From contig CBDBGS010000008.1 in assembly GCA_965205385.1 (NCBI GenBank), positions 1,488,001 through 1,552,000 on the forward strand: DNA of 64,000 bases, read 5' to 3'. Position 1 is the first letter of the stretch, and every line of letters begins with the position of its first letter. The stretch comes from CATOSP01 sp965205385. GTDB taxonomy: Bacteria; Chloroflexota; Dehalococcoidia; Lucifugimonadales; UBA3495. A program made the position numbers and the translations under genes. A model generated the notes under the pieces. It saw only the letters and a list, made by a program, of their open reading frames with translations. It made no database searches and was not told the DNA's origin. Positions 1 to 7,605 of the stretch are shown here, one piece after another.

Positions 1-70
1 TCTACCGTTACCGAATTGACTCACGATCCACTTTCTCCGCTGTGGTAGGGTTGCCTTGCCCGGTAAGCTA

Positions 71-295
71 CTAAGTCAACAAAACGGCGATCACGATCCC
101 AACGGCGGTTAGGATGGTTGTCGCCACGTTTCCAAACGCAATCAGGTACAGTGTGTTAAAGCGGGAACTAATCTCTGAACGAAGCGACCGGAAGTCCTCA
201 CGGAGTTGCTGAACGTCGTCGGTCAAGTGATCTAGACGATTGCCCAGACCGTCCATTCGTTCTTCCAACCGGTCCATCCTATACTCTTGTGTCAT
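71..295 (-). CDS. Small coiled-coil protein with C-terminal membrane anchor
   Basis: A 74-residue protein. Residues about 5-45 are a charged heptad-like helix (leucines spaced among Arg, Asp and Glu) that should form a coiled coil. Residues about 48-73 are one uninterrupted hydrophobic segment, so the protein is probably a tail-anchored membrane protein. Its ATG overlaps the TGA of the upstream DUF35-type gene (ATGA), which implies translational coupling. Function is unknown. Small proteins of this shape are common and not diagnostic, so a link to the acyl-CoA chemistry next door rests only on the overlap. Confidence 0.7.
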   Translation of the reverse strand: MTQEYRMDRLEERMDGLGNRLDHLTDDVQQLREDFRSLRSEISSRFNTLYLIAFGNVATTILTAVGIVIAVLLT

Positions 296-771
296 CCTGA
301 CCCTCCCGTATCACCACATCCCACGGGCCGCCACTTGTAGACTACCTTGTCCCGCCCGCCGCCTTCGGGAGGGACGACCTGTAACGCAAGCTCAACCGGC
401 ATGCCAATCTTGAGTTTGTCGTGCTCGCAGTCGATTAATTCCGCGAGCACCTGTGGGCCCTCTGGCAACTCCACCTGACCCAGCACGTAGGGCACCGGTC
501 CGGGCCATCCGGCGGGAGGAACGCGGACGATCGTGTAGCTGTACAACACCCCCGTCTTGCTCAACTCAACAGACTGCAGTTGGTCCGAAGCGCAATTTTG
601 ACAGAAGGCGCACGGCCCGAACACCTTGACGCCGCAGTCAAGGCAACCAAAGCCCAGAAGGACACCTTCGGGGCCCTCTTCGTCGGTCAGTCGGAGTCTC
701 TGCGGGTCTACGGATTCTGGCATAGCAGATGTCGTATGCTCCTTGGCGGATTTCCAGCTTAATCTTGGCAT
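292..771 (-). CDS. Zn-ribbon OB-fold protein (DUF35 family)
   Basis: A 159-residue protein with the DUF35 architecture: an N-terminal rubredoxin-like zinc ribbon with two Cys pairs (CLDC near residue 43 and CQNC near residue 57), then an OB-fold with the usual Y-S-Y-T-I-V strand and a proline-rich VPPAGWPGPVPY stretch. Family members bind acyl-CoA and often act with thiolases or HMG-CoA-synthase-like enzymes; no thiolase is present here, but an acyl-CoA ligase is transcribed divergently from 865. The start is uncertain. The ATG at 771 has a poor ribosome site, and an internal ATG at 723 is possible, with an AAGGAG about 15 bases upstream. It overlaps the next leftward gene by four bases. Confidence 0.8.
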   Translation of the reverse strand: MPRLSWKSAKEHTTSAMPESVDPQRLRLTDEEGPEGVLLGFGCLDCGVKVFGPCAFCQNCASDQLQSVELSKTGVLYSYTIVRVPPAGWPGPVPYVLGQVELPEGPQVLAELIDCEHDKLKIGMPVELALQVVPPEGGGRDKVVYKWRPVGCGDTGGSG

Positions 772-864
772 CCGGGGGTGTCAACTCGATCTTGTCATCC
801 ACCTTTGGGCGTTGACCCCAGGCGTGGTACATGTTAGGTTTGGGTTCGCTGGAGTGGTTGCGCT

Positions 865-2493
865 ATGAGTGAGAACACGGGACCACGGGCCCCCGAAAAA
901 CCGATGTGGGAGAAAGACCTGGCCGAGTTTCTACGGGCTGTAGTCCGAAGGGACCCGGACAAGGTTTTCGTGGAGATGCATGGGCGGAAGCTCACTTATG
1001 GAGAGTTCGAAGAGCGTGTGAATGCCACGGCGTCCCTCTTCCGGGAGATCGGTGTGGGACACGGAGACCGGGTCTGCCTGTTCATGCCCAATTGCCTGGA
1101 ATACCTGTATTGTTGGTTTGGGCTTTCGTCCGTAGGGGCCATAGGCGTGCCCATCAACACGGCCTACAAACGGGACGAGACAGCCTATATCCTCAACGAC
1201 GCCGGAGCCTCCGCGTTGGTGGCGGACTCGGGCTTGGTGGACATCGCCGAGCAAGCCGCGGACCTCGCGCCCAGCATCGAACACAGGCTGTTGGTGGGAG
1301 AGGGTGAAGGTCCCACGGGTTGGACTCGCTTTTCGGATGCCCTTGGGTCGGCTCCCAGCCTCGAGAATGCTTCTCAAGTTTCTCCGGACGACATTTCGAT
1401 GCTCGTCTACACGTCCGGGACTACGGGCAACCCCAAGGGCGTGATGGTCACTCACAAGATGTACGTTGCCGCCGGACAGGGCTTCGCCCATTGGACGCAG
1501 GCTAGCCCCGATGACCGCTTCTTTACTTGTCTGCCCTATTTTCACGCAAACGTCCAGTACTACTCGACGATGGGCGCGCTGGCCTCCGGCGCCACCTTGG
1601 TAGTGGTTGACCGGTTCAGCGCCTCCAGGTTCTGGGACCAGGTCAGAGCGGCTGACGCGACGGTGGTCAACTTCATTGGAATGATGATGCCAGTCTTGGC
1701 CAAAAACGCGGAGTCCCCAACGGACAAGGAGAACCGGGTGAGGCTGTTCTACGGATCACCGGCGTTCTCTCCCGAATTTCTAGCTGAGTTTCAAGAGCGG
1801 TTCGGGACGGATATCATCGTTGGTTTCGGGATGACCGAGACCTGCTACGGGACCATAGAGAAGATTGGTGATGAGCGGCGTTCCGGTTCATCGGGACAGG
1901 CCCGGCAACACCCCGGCCCCGGTTTCGCCAACCAGGTACGCATCTCCGACGCCGAAACCGGTGAAGCTCTGGGCGTCAATACAGTCGGCGAAATTACGGT
2001 CAACAACCCGGCGGTTACCCCCGGTTACTGGAACAACGAAGAGCAGACTCGGCAGACGCTGCGGAACGGTTGGTTGTACACGGGCGACTTGGGCTGGCTC
2101 GACGAAGATGGTTTCCTCTACTTCGTGGACCGTAAGAAGGACATCATCCGGCGCAGGGGCGAGAACATTTCCTCACAGGAAGTGGAGGATGTGATCAAAC
2201 GCCATGCGCAAGTCCTGGACTGCGCGGTAATCGCGGTCCCGTCGGAACTGGGCGAGGACGAGGTCAAGGCCTACGTCGCATTGACTCCCGGCTCAGACCT
2301 CAAACCCGAGGAAGTAGTGTACTGGTGCGCGGAGCATCTGGCCTATTTCAAGGTGCCCAGATACCTGGAGATGCGGTCCGAGTTGCCCCGAACGCCCAGC
2401 CTCAGGGTGCGCAAGGACCTGCTGCGTCAGGAACGCGAAGACTTGATTGAGGGCTGTTTCGACCGGGAGGCGGCGGGCATCCGCATCCGCTGA
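865..2493 (+). CDS. AMP-dependent acyl-CoA synthetase/ligase (ANL superfamily)
   Basis: A 542-residue adenylate-forming enzyme that should activate a carboxylic acid to its acyl-CoA through an acyl-AMP. The P-loop-like motif TSGTTGNPKG lies near residue 183, the A8 region TGDLGWL near 404, and the hinge region RKKDIIRRRGENIS near 422. The conserved C-terminal motif, usually PKTxxGKxxK, reads PRTPSLRVRK, so the adenylation Lys is Arg; a similar change is seen in the crotonobetaine/carnitine-CoA-ligase-like branch. The substrate cannot be read from sequence. It is divergent from the DUF35 gene and runs in the same direction as the EVE gene 45 bases downstream. Confidence 0.9.
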   Translation: MSENTGPRAPEKPMWEKDLAEFLRAVVRRDPDKVFVEMHGRKLTYGEFEERVNATASLFREIGVGHGDRVCLFMPNCLEYLYCWFGLSSVGAIGVPINTAYKRDETAYILNDAGASALVADSGLVDIAEQAADLAPSIEHRLLVGEGEGPTGWTRFSDALGSAPSLENASQVSPDDISMLVYTSGTTGNPKGVMVTHKMYVAAGQGFAHWTQASPDDRFFTCLPYFHANVQYYSTMGALASGATLVVVDRFSASRFWDQVRAADATVVNFIGMMMPVLAKNAESPTDKENRVRLFYGSPAFSPEFLAEFQERFGTDIIVGFGMTETCYGTIEKIGDERRSGSSGQARQHPGPGFANQVRISDAETGEALGVNTVGEITVNNPAVTPGYWNNEEQTRQTLRNGWLYTGDLGWLDEDGFLYFVDRKKDIIRRRGENISSQEVEDVIKRHAQVLDCAVIAVPSELGEDEVKAYVALTPGSDLKPEEVVYWCAEHLAYFKVPRYLEMRSELPRTPSLRVRKDLLRQEREDLIEGCFDREAAGIRIR

Positions 2494-2538
2494 CACGGTG
2501 TAACCGGAGAACCCCACCACATGATCTAGGAGGCAGCT

Positions 2539-3015
2539 ATGGCAGAGCAGCGCTATTGGCTGTTTAAGTCGGAGCCCACGGCCTACTCCTTCACCGACTT
2601 GAAAAATGAAGAAGACCAAACGGCAGAGTGGGACGGCGTGCGCAACTACCAGGTCCGTAATTTCATGCGCGACGAGATGCAGGTGGGCGACGGCGTGCTA
2701 TTCTATCACAGCAGCGCCAAGCCCCTGGCGGTGATTGGCACCGCGACCATCGTAAGCGGCGCCTACGCTGACCCCACGGCTTTCGACCCTTCAGAGAAGC
2801 ACTACGACGCCAAGAGCGCCCCGGACAATCCTACCTGGCTGATGGTGGACATTAAGGCGGACAAGGAGTTCACGCGTCCCGTCACTCTGCCGGAGATTAA
2901 AGCTAACACACGACTACAGGACATGTTCCTGGTCCGCCGGGGGATGCGGCTCTCAATCCAACCGGTGACCAGGGAAGAGTGGGACGAGGTAACGTCTCTC
3001 GGCGGGCTCGATTAA
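2539..3015 (+). CDS. EVE domain protein
   Basis: A 158-residue single-domain EVE protein (thymocyte nuclear protein 1-like), recognised by the N-terminal YWLFKSEP, the WDGVRNYQVRNFMR segment and the YHSSAKP loop. EVE is a PUA-like fold that binds modified bases in nucleic acid; stand-alone bacterial copies are linked in the literature to modified RNA or DNA recognition, but their exact role is unsettled. A strong AGGAGG lies just upstream of the ATG. It is followed after three bases by the SagB-like gene, so the two are probably co-transcribed. Confidence 0.9.
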   Translation: MAEQRYWLFKSEPTAYSFTDLKNEEDQTAEWDGVRNYQVRNFMRDEMQVGDGVLFYHSSAKPLAVIGTATIVSGAYADPTAFDPSEKHYDAKSAPDNPTWLMVDIKADKEFTRPVTLPEIKANTRLQDMFLVRRGMRLSIQPVTREEWDEVTSLGGLD

Positions 3016-3018
3016 ACG

Positions 3019-4590
3019 GTGAGCGACCTGGAATCTGAAGCGGCCAGAGGCTACCACGAGGCTACCAAGCTAGGTTACATAAACCTGCGCACTAAGCCTC
3101 CCCTTTACAAGACATACCGGGACATTCCGACGTTCCGGTTGCCTTCCGAATTTCCGTCTCCGGAGATGCCCACTTTGGAGGCGGTTGGAGGGAAGGGTTC
3201 GACTACCGGGCCATCGCCTCTGAGTCTGAGGGGCCTGGCTCAAATCCTCTTCTACTCGGCTGGACTGATTCGCAAGGCGTACCTGCGCTCGGCGGGAGAA
3301 GTACATTACCGGGCCGCTGCATCCGCTGGTGCGTTATACCCCATCGACATTTACGTTGTCTGCCGGGAGGTCGAGGGACTGGAGGCCGGAGTCTACCACT
3401 TCTCGGCGGCCGATTTCTCCTTGGGCCAGCTGAGGAAGGGGGACTTTCGCGGGGAATTGTCGCGGGCGGCGGGGGACGATCCTGAAGTCGCATCGTCTGC
3501 GGTCAGTTTAGTCTTCACCGCTAACTTCTGGCGCAGCGCCTGGAAGTACCGGGCAAGAGGCTACCGTTACTGCTTTTGGGACTGCGGCACCATCCTCTCC
3601 AACCTGCTGGCCGTGTCCCGTTCGCTGGGCCTCCCTTCTCGAATCTCCCTGGGGTTCGTTGACGGGGAAGTAGATAGGCTATTGGGGATCGACCCCAAAG
3701 ACGAGGCGGGACTGTGCATCGTCACCCTCGGGGAGGAGACATCTGGCGCGGCGGCAGCGAACGGTCCGACCAGTCTGGATGACATAACGACCGGCTACAA
3801 TCTCGCCGGAGACCAGACCGAATACCACGAAGTAACCCGCGCGCATGCCGAGGCAGCGTTGGGGACGCGCCAGGAAGCGGCGGCCTGGAGGACAACGGCT
3901 TTAGCGGGCCGTGAGAGAAGGCATCGGCAGGGGACAGGAACTCCGGTCGTAGCCAGCGCCAATACCGGGAACCTTGTGGGCCAGGTTATCAATGACCGGG
4001 GCTCCACCCGCCGTTTCGCCCGCGAACCAGTCTCCCTGGCGCAGTTCAACTCGGTCCTTGCAACGGCCACTCAGCCCACACGGTGGGACTTCCAGGATGG
4101 AGGGAGCCTGAACGACCTTTACCTAATCGTGAACGCTGTTGAGTCGCTGGACCCTGGGGCGTATTTCTTCTCCGTGGAACACCAGGAATTGACGCTGTTG
4201 CGCAGCGGGAGTTTCCGGGAACACGCGGCCCATTTGTGCTTCGAGCAGGCCCTCGGCGGCGACTCCAGCGCGGTTGCTTTCTTCATGAGCGATCTGGAAG
4301 ACGCCTTCCGGCGCATGGGCAACCGGGGTTACAGGGCAGCCCAATTGGAGGCCGGGGTCATGGGCGGCAACATGTACCTTTGCGCCCACTCCCTTGGGAT
4401 GGGGGCGACGGGTATGACCTTCTTCGACGACGAGGTTACGGAGTTCTTCTCGCCCCATGCGGAGGGGAAGAGCGTCATGTTTCTGGTGGGGCTGGGGCTG
4501 GCGGGTCATCCCAACCGCGTGCGCCCTTACCGCTCTCGGGTTGCCGTTCAGTTGGACGCCCTAGCCAGGGGAGCGGGCGCAGGGGATTAG
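3019..4590 (+). CDS. Tandem SagB-type nitroreductase-family dehydrogenase
   Basis: A 523-residue protein made of two SagB/nitroreductase-like FMN domains. Domain 1 covers about residues 60-245 (RAAASAGALYPIDIY, AGVYHF, RGYRYCFWDCGT). Domain 2 covers about 325-510 (STRRFAREPVSLAQF, PGAYFFS, GYRAAQLEAGVMGGN, and a GLGLAG end). SagB-type enzymes oxidise azoline rings to azoles during peptide maturation, but stand-alone tandem forms also occur without a peptide cluster. No cyclodehydratase (SagC/D, YcaO) or precursor peptide is visible nearby, so the substrate is unknown. It starts with GTG four bases after the EVE stop, suggesting coupled translation. Confidence 0.85.
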   Translation: MSDLESEAARGYHEATKLGYINLRTKPPLYKTYRDIPTFRLPSEFPSPEMPTLEAVGGKGSTTGPSPLSLRGLAQILFYSAGLIRKAYLRSAGEVHYRAAASAGALYPIDIYVVCREVEGLEAGVYHFSAADFSLGQLRKGDFRGELSRAAGDDPEVASSAVSLVFTANFWRSAWKYRARGYRYCFWDCGTILSNLLAVSRSLGLPSRISLGFVDGEVDRLLGIDPKDEAGLCIVTLGEETSGAAAANGPTSLDDITTGYNLAGDQTEYHEVTRAHAEAALGTRQEAAAWRTTALAGRERRHRQGTGTPVVASANTGNLVGQVINDRGSTRRFAREPVSLAQFNSVLATATQPTRWDFQDGGSLNDLYLIVNAVESLDPGAYFFSVEHQELTLLRSGSFREHAAHLCFEQALGGDSSAVAFFMSDLEDAFRRMGNRGYRAAQLEAGVMGGNMYLCAHSLGMGATGMTFFDDEVTEFFSPHAEGKSVMFLVGLGLAGHPNRVRPYRSRVAVQLDALARGAGAGD

Positions 4591-4685
4591 GGCGGCTCCT
4601 ACTACGTCCACTCGGTAACGGTCTCGTTCCCAGGGGGGTTACGAAAGCCGGGTATCATTTCCTCCGTGAAACGAGTCTGTTGCTC

Positions 4686-5187
4686 ATGAAACTGGGCCTT
4701 GCTCTCCCCCACAGAGAACGCCATCAATATCTTCCGCATTCCCGGGTACTTGGACTCGATCTCCTTCGCCGGATTGGAACGTTCCTCTTCGTAATCGCGG
4801 GCGTGGCTCTCATAGACTGGGTACTTACGCTGGTCCTCTTTGGAGGTGGTGGGCTCAGCGACCGTGTTATACCCCTAACGGTTGGCCTCGTCTTGTTGTG
4901 TTGCCCTGGGAACGGTTACTCGGTACTCTGTTTTTCCTCGGCGTTATTTCTCCTCTTTGTGGCCGGGTTGGCGGCGGTGACATTTGTGGTCGTCCCCTTC
5001 ATCCGGCTGCTCGCTTCTCCCCAAGACCAGCCGCGTCCCGCCATTGACCGATCGCGCCTCTTGGCTGAGCTGTCTTTGACTGCATCAGTGTTTGTCACCC
5101 TCGGGTTTGGCTGGAGTTGGTCCCGTGTTCATCCTGGTCAGCGTTGCTACGGGCCGGTATCTATGGCGGAGTCCCAGGGTTGATTGA
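4686..5187 (+). CDS. Putative integral membrane protein, probably frameshifted
   Basis: The gap after the SagB gene contains a reading frame opening with ATG at 4686. It encodes several strongly hydrophobic segments (IGTFLFVIAGVALIDWVLTL, VIPLTVGLVLL, LFLLFVAGLAAVTFVVVPFI, LTASVFVTLG). The open frame ends at 5183 with a non-membrane-like tail. A shift of frame near 5100 instead gives GLAGVGPVFILVSVATGRYL and a stop at 5187, which continues the membrane pattern. This suggests a single-base indel, either real decay or a sequencing error. No family is recognised and there is no clear ribosome site. The first part of a longer overlapping frame, from 4236, is only a shadow of the SagB gene. Confidence 0.4.
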
Positions 5188-5217
5188 GTTGAGATCGCCT
5201 ATGTCCCAGCAGCGGGC

Positions 5218-6015
5218 TCAGGCTCCGGTCTTCGAGGCTATGATAAACAGGTAGTCTCCGGAGTCGCAGCGGTACCGCTCGACCACCTCGGCTATTCGCC
5301 CTGTCTCCAGGTCTTGCTCCAACCGCTCGCAGCCTTCGGCAACCTCGCCGGGGCTGGCCAGGCTGGAGAAGGTCGAAATGCCCCGGCGGAACGCTTCGTC
5401 CAGATAGAGCCGGGGCCGGTGTTTGCCGCCGTAGAGGAACAGGTCTTGCAGATCTGGCCTCACGTCGTAGGTCTCCGTTTCGATGGTCGAGAAGCCGGCG
5501 CGGTACAGGTTGTCCTCCACATCTCGGACGTCAGGCATTTGGTCTATGGACCTACGCATGGACTCAGGGAAATACTCGTTTAGCCAGTAGCCTAGCATCT
5601 GGGCTCGGCCGGCTGTGAAGATGACTAACCTTCCTCTGTCCAGGACGCGGTAGACCTCCCTAAAGATGGGTCCGAGTTCGTCGAAGTGGTGGAGGGCGAG
5701 AGTACACATGGCCTCTGAGAAGACTGAGTCCGAGAACCGGAGGTGTTCCGCCCTAGCCTGGAACCAATGCACCGCCTGGGTCTTCGGTCTGGCGTTGGCG
5801 ATCATCCGGGATGATATATCTATGCCGTACCACTGGTCTCCCATGGCGGACAGGGCGGTGGTGTAATTGCCCGTGCCGCAAGCGAGGTCCAGGTAGTTTA
5901 GGGAGTCGCCGTCGCTCTTTCCCAGTGAGAGGTGGTGGGCGAGACGTTGGACTATGTAGGGGTCGGCGCGTCTGGTTGCGTCGTAGCCCAGTCCGATGCG
6001 GTCATAAGAGGACAC
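5218..6015 (-). CDS. Class I SAM-dependent methyltransferase
   Basis: A 265-residue Methyltransf_11-type enzyme. Motif I, LDLACGTGNY, is near residue 43, followed by YGIDIS (motif II acidic strand) and the post-motif ALHHFDEL typical of small-molecule methyltransferases. The substrate is not predictable. It starts with GTG preceded by GGAGGG. It is transcribed leftward, convergent with the putative membrane gene. The C-terminal third (residues 170-265) is less conserved and probably forms the substrate lid. Confidence 0.85.
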   Translation of the reverse strand: MSSYDRIGLGYDATRRADPYIVQRLAHHLSLGKSDGDSLNYLDLACGTGNYTTALSAMGDQWYGIDISSRMIANARPKTQAVHWFQARAEHLRFSDSVFSEAMCTLALHHFDELGPIFREVYRVLDRGRLVIFTAGRAQMLGYWLNEYFPESMRRSIDQMPDVRDVEDNLYRAGFSTIETETYDVRPDLQDLFLYGGKHRPRLYLDEAFRRGISTFSSLASPGEVAEGCERLEQDLETGRIAEVVERYRCDSGDYLFIIASKTGA

Positions 6016-6106
6016 GGTGTTCTTCCCTCCGGATTGGTTCGGTCTGGCGTGGGGGTGGTCCCATGTTATTCGAGTAACGGCGGGGGCGCTACTGGTGTCC
6101 GCCGTC

Positions 6107-6479
6107 GTAACTGTTCAGACTTGGTGTATCTTTCTCACCCCCGGCCCGTCATTCCGGGCTTGACCCGGAATCCAGAAGCCTTTACAAGCAGCAACAGTCC
6201 AGATCATTGACATTTCTGGATTTCCGCCTGCGGAGACCTTTGCGTAACCTTCCGCGACTCCCGCGAAAGCGAGAATCCAGAGTGTGCCCAGATACGGAGG
6301 ACGCCCTCACCCTAACCCTTTCCCGGAGGGAGAGAGGATTATTCCAAGGTCTCCCTTCGCGGGAATGACGGGTTGCGCGGGAATGACTGGGAACGGCTGA
6401 GGGACATCGTTCGACAATCATCATGGAGATGACCGATTTGGGATTAAGCCAATCCGCGTCCTCGAGTCTGAACGGTTAC
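6107..6479. mobile_element. MITE-like element, copy 1
   Basis: A 373-bp non-coding block, very similar by eye to 33351-33722. Its ends are inverted repeats: GTAACTGTTCAGAC at 6107-6120 and GTCTGAACGGTTAC at 6466-6479, 13 of 14 bases complementary. The flanking 8-mers are CCGCCGTC on the left and CCGCCGCC on the right, a near-perfect 8-bp target duplication. The interior has no plausible gene; it contains ATTCCGG/CCGGAAT inverted motifs and a CCCTCACCCTAACCC tract. This copy is slightly more diverged at its ends than copy 2. Confidence 0.8.
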
Positions 6480-6526
6480 CCGCCGCCGCGTCCTGGGTCC
6501 GGATGGAGTTGCCTTTGGCGAAGACT

Positions 6527-6532
6527 TATAAT
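6527..6532 (+). promoter_or_regulatory. Candidate -10 box for the 6615 dehydrogenase
   Basis: A perfect TATAAT 83 bases before the ATG at 6615, in the gap between MITE copy 1 and the gene. No convincing -35 hexamer sits at 16-18 bases, so the call is tentative. Confidence 0.35.
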
Positions 6533-6614
6533 CCGCCCAGGAATTAGGGGCGGGGAGCGACTGGCTCAATCGGTCGCGGCCCATTCCATCTAAGGTGAGC
6601 ATGAAGGAGGAACG

Positions 6615-7565
6615 ATGGAGAACATAGGATTCATCGGACTTGGGAATATGGGCGGCGGAATGTCCCTCAACATCCAAAAGGCGGGCTACCCGATGGTTGT
6701 GTATGACCTGCGGGAGGAAGCGGCCAGGCCCTTGTTGGAAGGGGGCGCCAGGCTGGCCAACTGCCCCGCCGAGGTCTCGAGTTTGAGCGACGTTATATTC
6801 ACGTCGCTGCCAGGACCAAAGGAAGTGGAGGCCGTAGCCACCGGCCCGGAGGGAGTGCTGGAAGGTATTCGCCCTGGCAGCATATACGTCGACCTATCAT
6901 CCAGCCGTCCGACGTTGATCCGTGAGTTGGAGCCGATATTCCGGCAGAAGGGCGCGCACGTGTTGGACGCGCCGGTGAGCGGCGGGAAGTCGGGCGCGGC
7001 CAGCGGCAACCTCGCAGTAATGGTCGGTGGCGACCGGGAAGTCTTCGACAGCATAAAGCCCGTCCTCGACTCCTTCGGCGACAAGGTGTTTTACGCCGGC
7101 GGGATAGGCGCCGGTTCCATCTGCAAGCTGGTGCACAACATGATCGGACATAGCGTGCGCCAGGCAATCGCCGAGGGCCTGACCCTGGGGGTGAAGGCGG
7201 GAGTGGAGCCGGAGGCGGTCTGGGAATGTATGCGCCGGGGTTCACTGGGGCGGATGAGGGTCCTGCACGAAGGACTGGTCCGGAGCATGTTCCGGGGAGA
7301 GTACGAACCGGCCAGCTTCGCCCTAAACCTGGCCTACAAGGACATCTCCCTGGCGACGGAACTGGCCCGGGAGTACGATGTTCCGATGCCCATGACGACC
7401 CTGGCGGAACAGATCGCGTTGCAGGCAATGAACAGGGGCTGGGCGGACAAGGACAGCAGCATAACCGTAGTGCTCCAAGAGGAGCAGTCCAACGTGGAGG
7501 TTAGAGCCCCGCACATCGACCCGGATAGAGCGGGCAGGTTCATTTCCACCCACCCTGACGAGTAG
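6615..7565 (+). CDS. 3-hydroxyisobutyrate dehydrogenase-family NAD(P)-dependent reductase
   Basis: A 316-residue beta-hydroxyacid dehydrogenase. The N-terminal Rossmann motif is GFIGLGNMG. The substrate signature DAPVSGGKSGA is near residue 118 and the catalytic Lys is in CKLVHN near residue 170. The family includes 3-hydroxyisobutyrate dehydrogenase, tartronate semialdehyde reductase and related enzymes, and the substrate cannot be fixed from sequence. AGGAGG precedes the ATG. The gene is convergent with the ThDP enzyme gene, with an inverted repeat between them. Confidence 0.88.
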   Translation: MENIGFIGLGNMGGGMSLNIQKAGYPMVVYDLREEAARPLLEGGARLANCPAEVSSLSDVIFTSLPGPKEVEAVATGPEGVLEGIRPGSIYVDLSSSRPTLIRELEPIFRQKGAHVLDAPVSGGKSGAASGNLAVMVGGDREVFDSIKPVLDSFGDKVFYAGGIGAGSICKLVHNMIGHSVRQAIAEGLTLGVKAGVEPEAVWECMRRGSLGRMRVLHEGLVRSMFRGEYEPASFALNLAYKDISLATELAREYDVPMPMTTLAEQIALQAMNRGWADKDSSITVVLQEEQSNVEVRAPHIDPDRAGRFISTHPDE

Positions 7566-7569
7566 CAAG

Positions 7570-7592
7570 GCGGCGGGACAGTGTCCCGCCGC
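7570..7592. terminator. Inverted repeat between convergent genes
   Basis: GCGGCGGGACA and TGTCCCGCCGC form a perfect 11-base inverted repeat around one central base; in RNA this is a 9-bp stem with a five-base loop. It lies between the stops of the convergent genes at 7565 and 7606 and could end transcription from both sides. There is no U-run, so it is not a canonical intrinsic terminator. Confidence 0.45.
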
Positions 7593-7605
7593 TCAAAACT
7601 TACAC

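Noticed and set aside
4236..4590. Long open frame overlapping the 3' part of the SagB gene in another frame
   Set aside because: The residues before 4686 are Arg/Gly/Pro-rich with no hydrophobic or motif pattern, as expected of an antiphase shadow of a GC-rich gene; only the part beyond the SagB stop looks protein-like.
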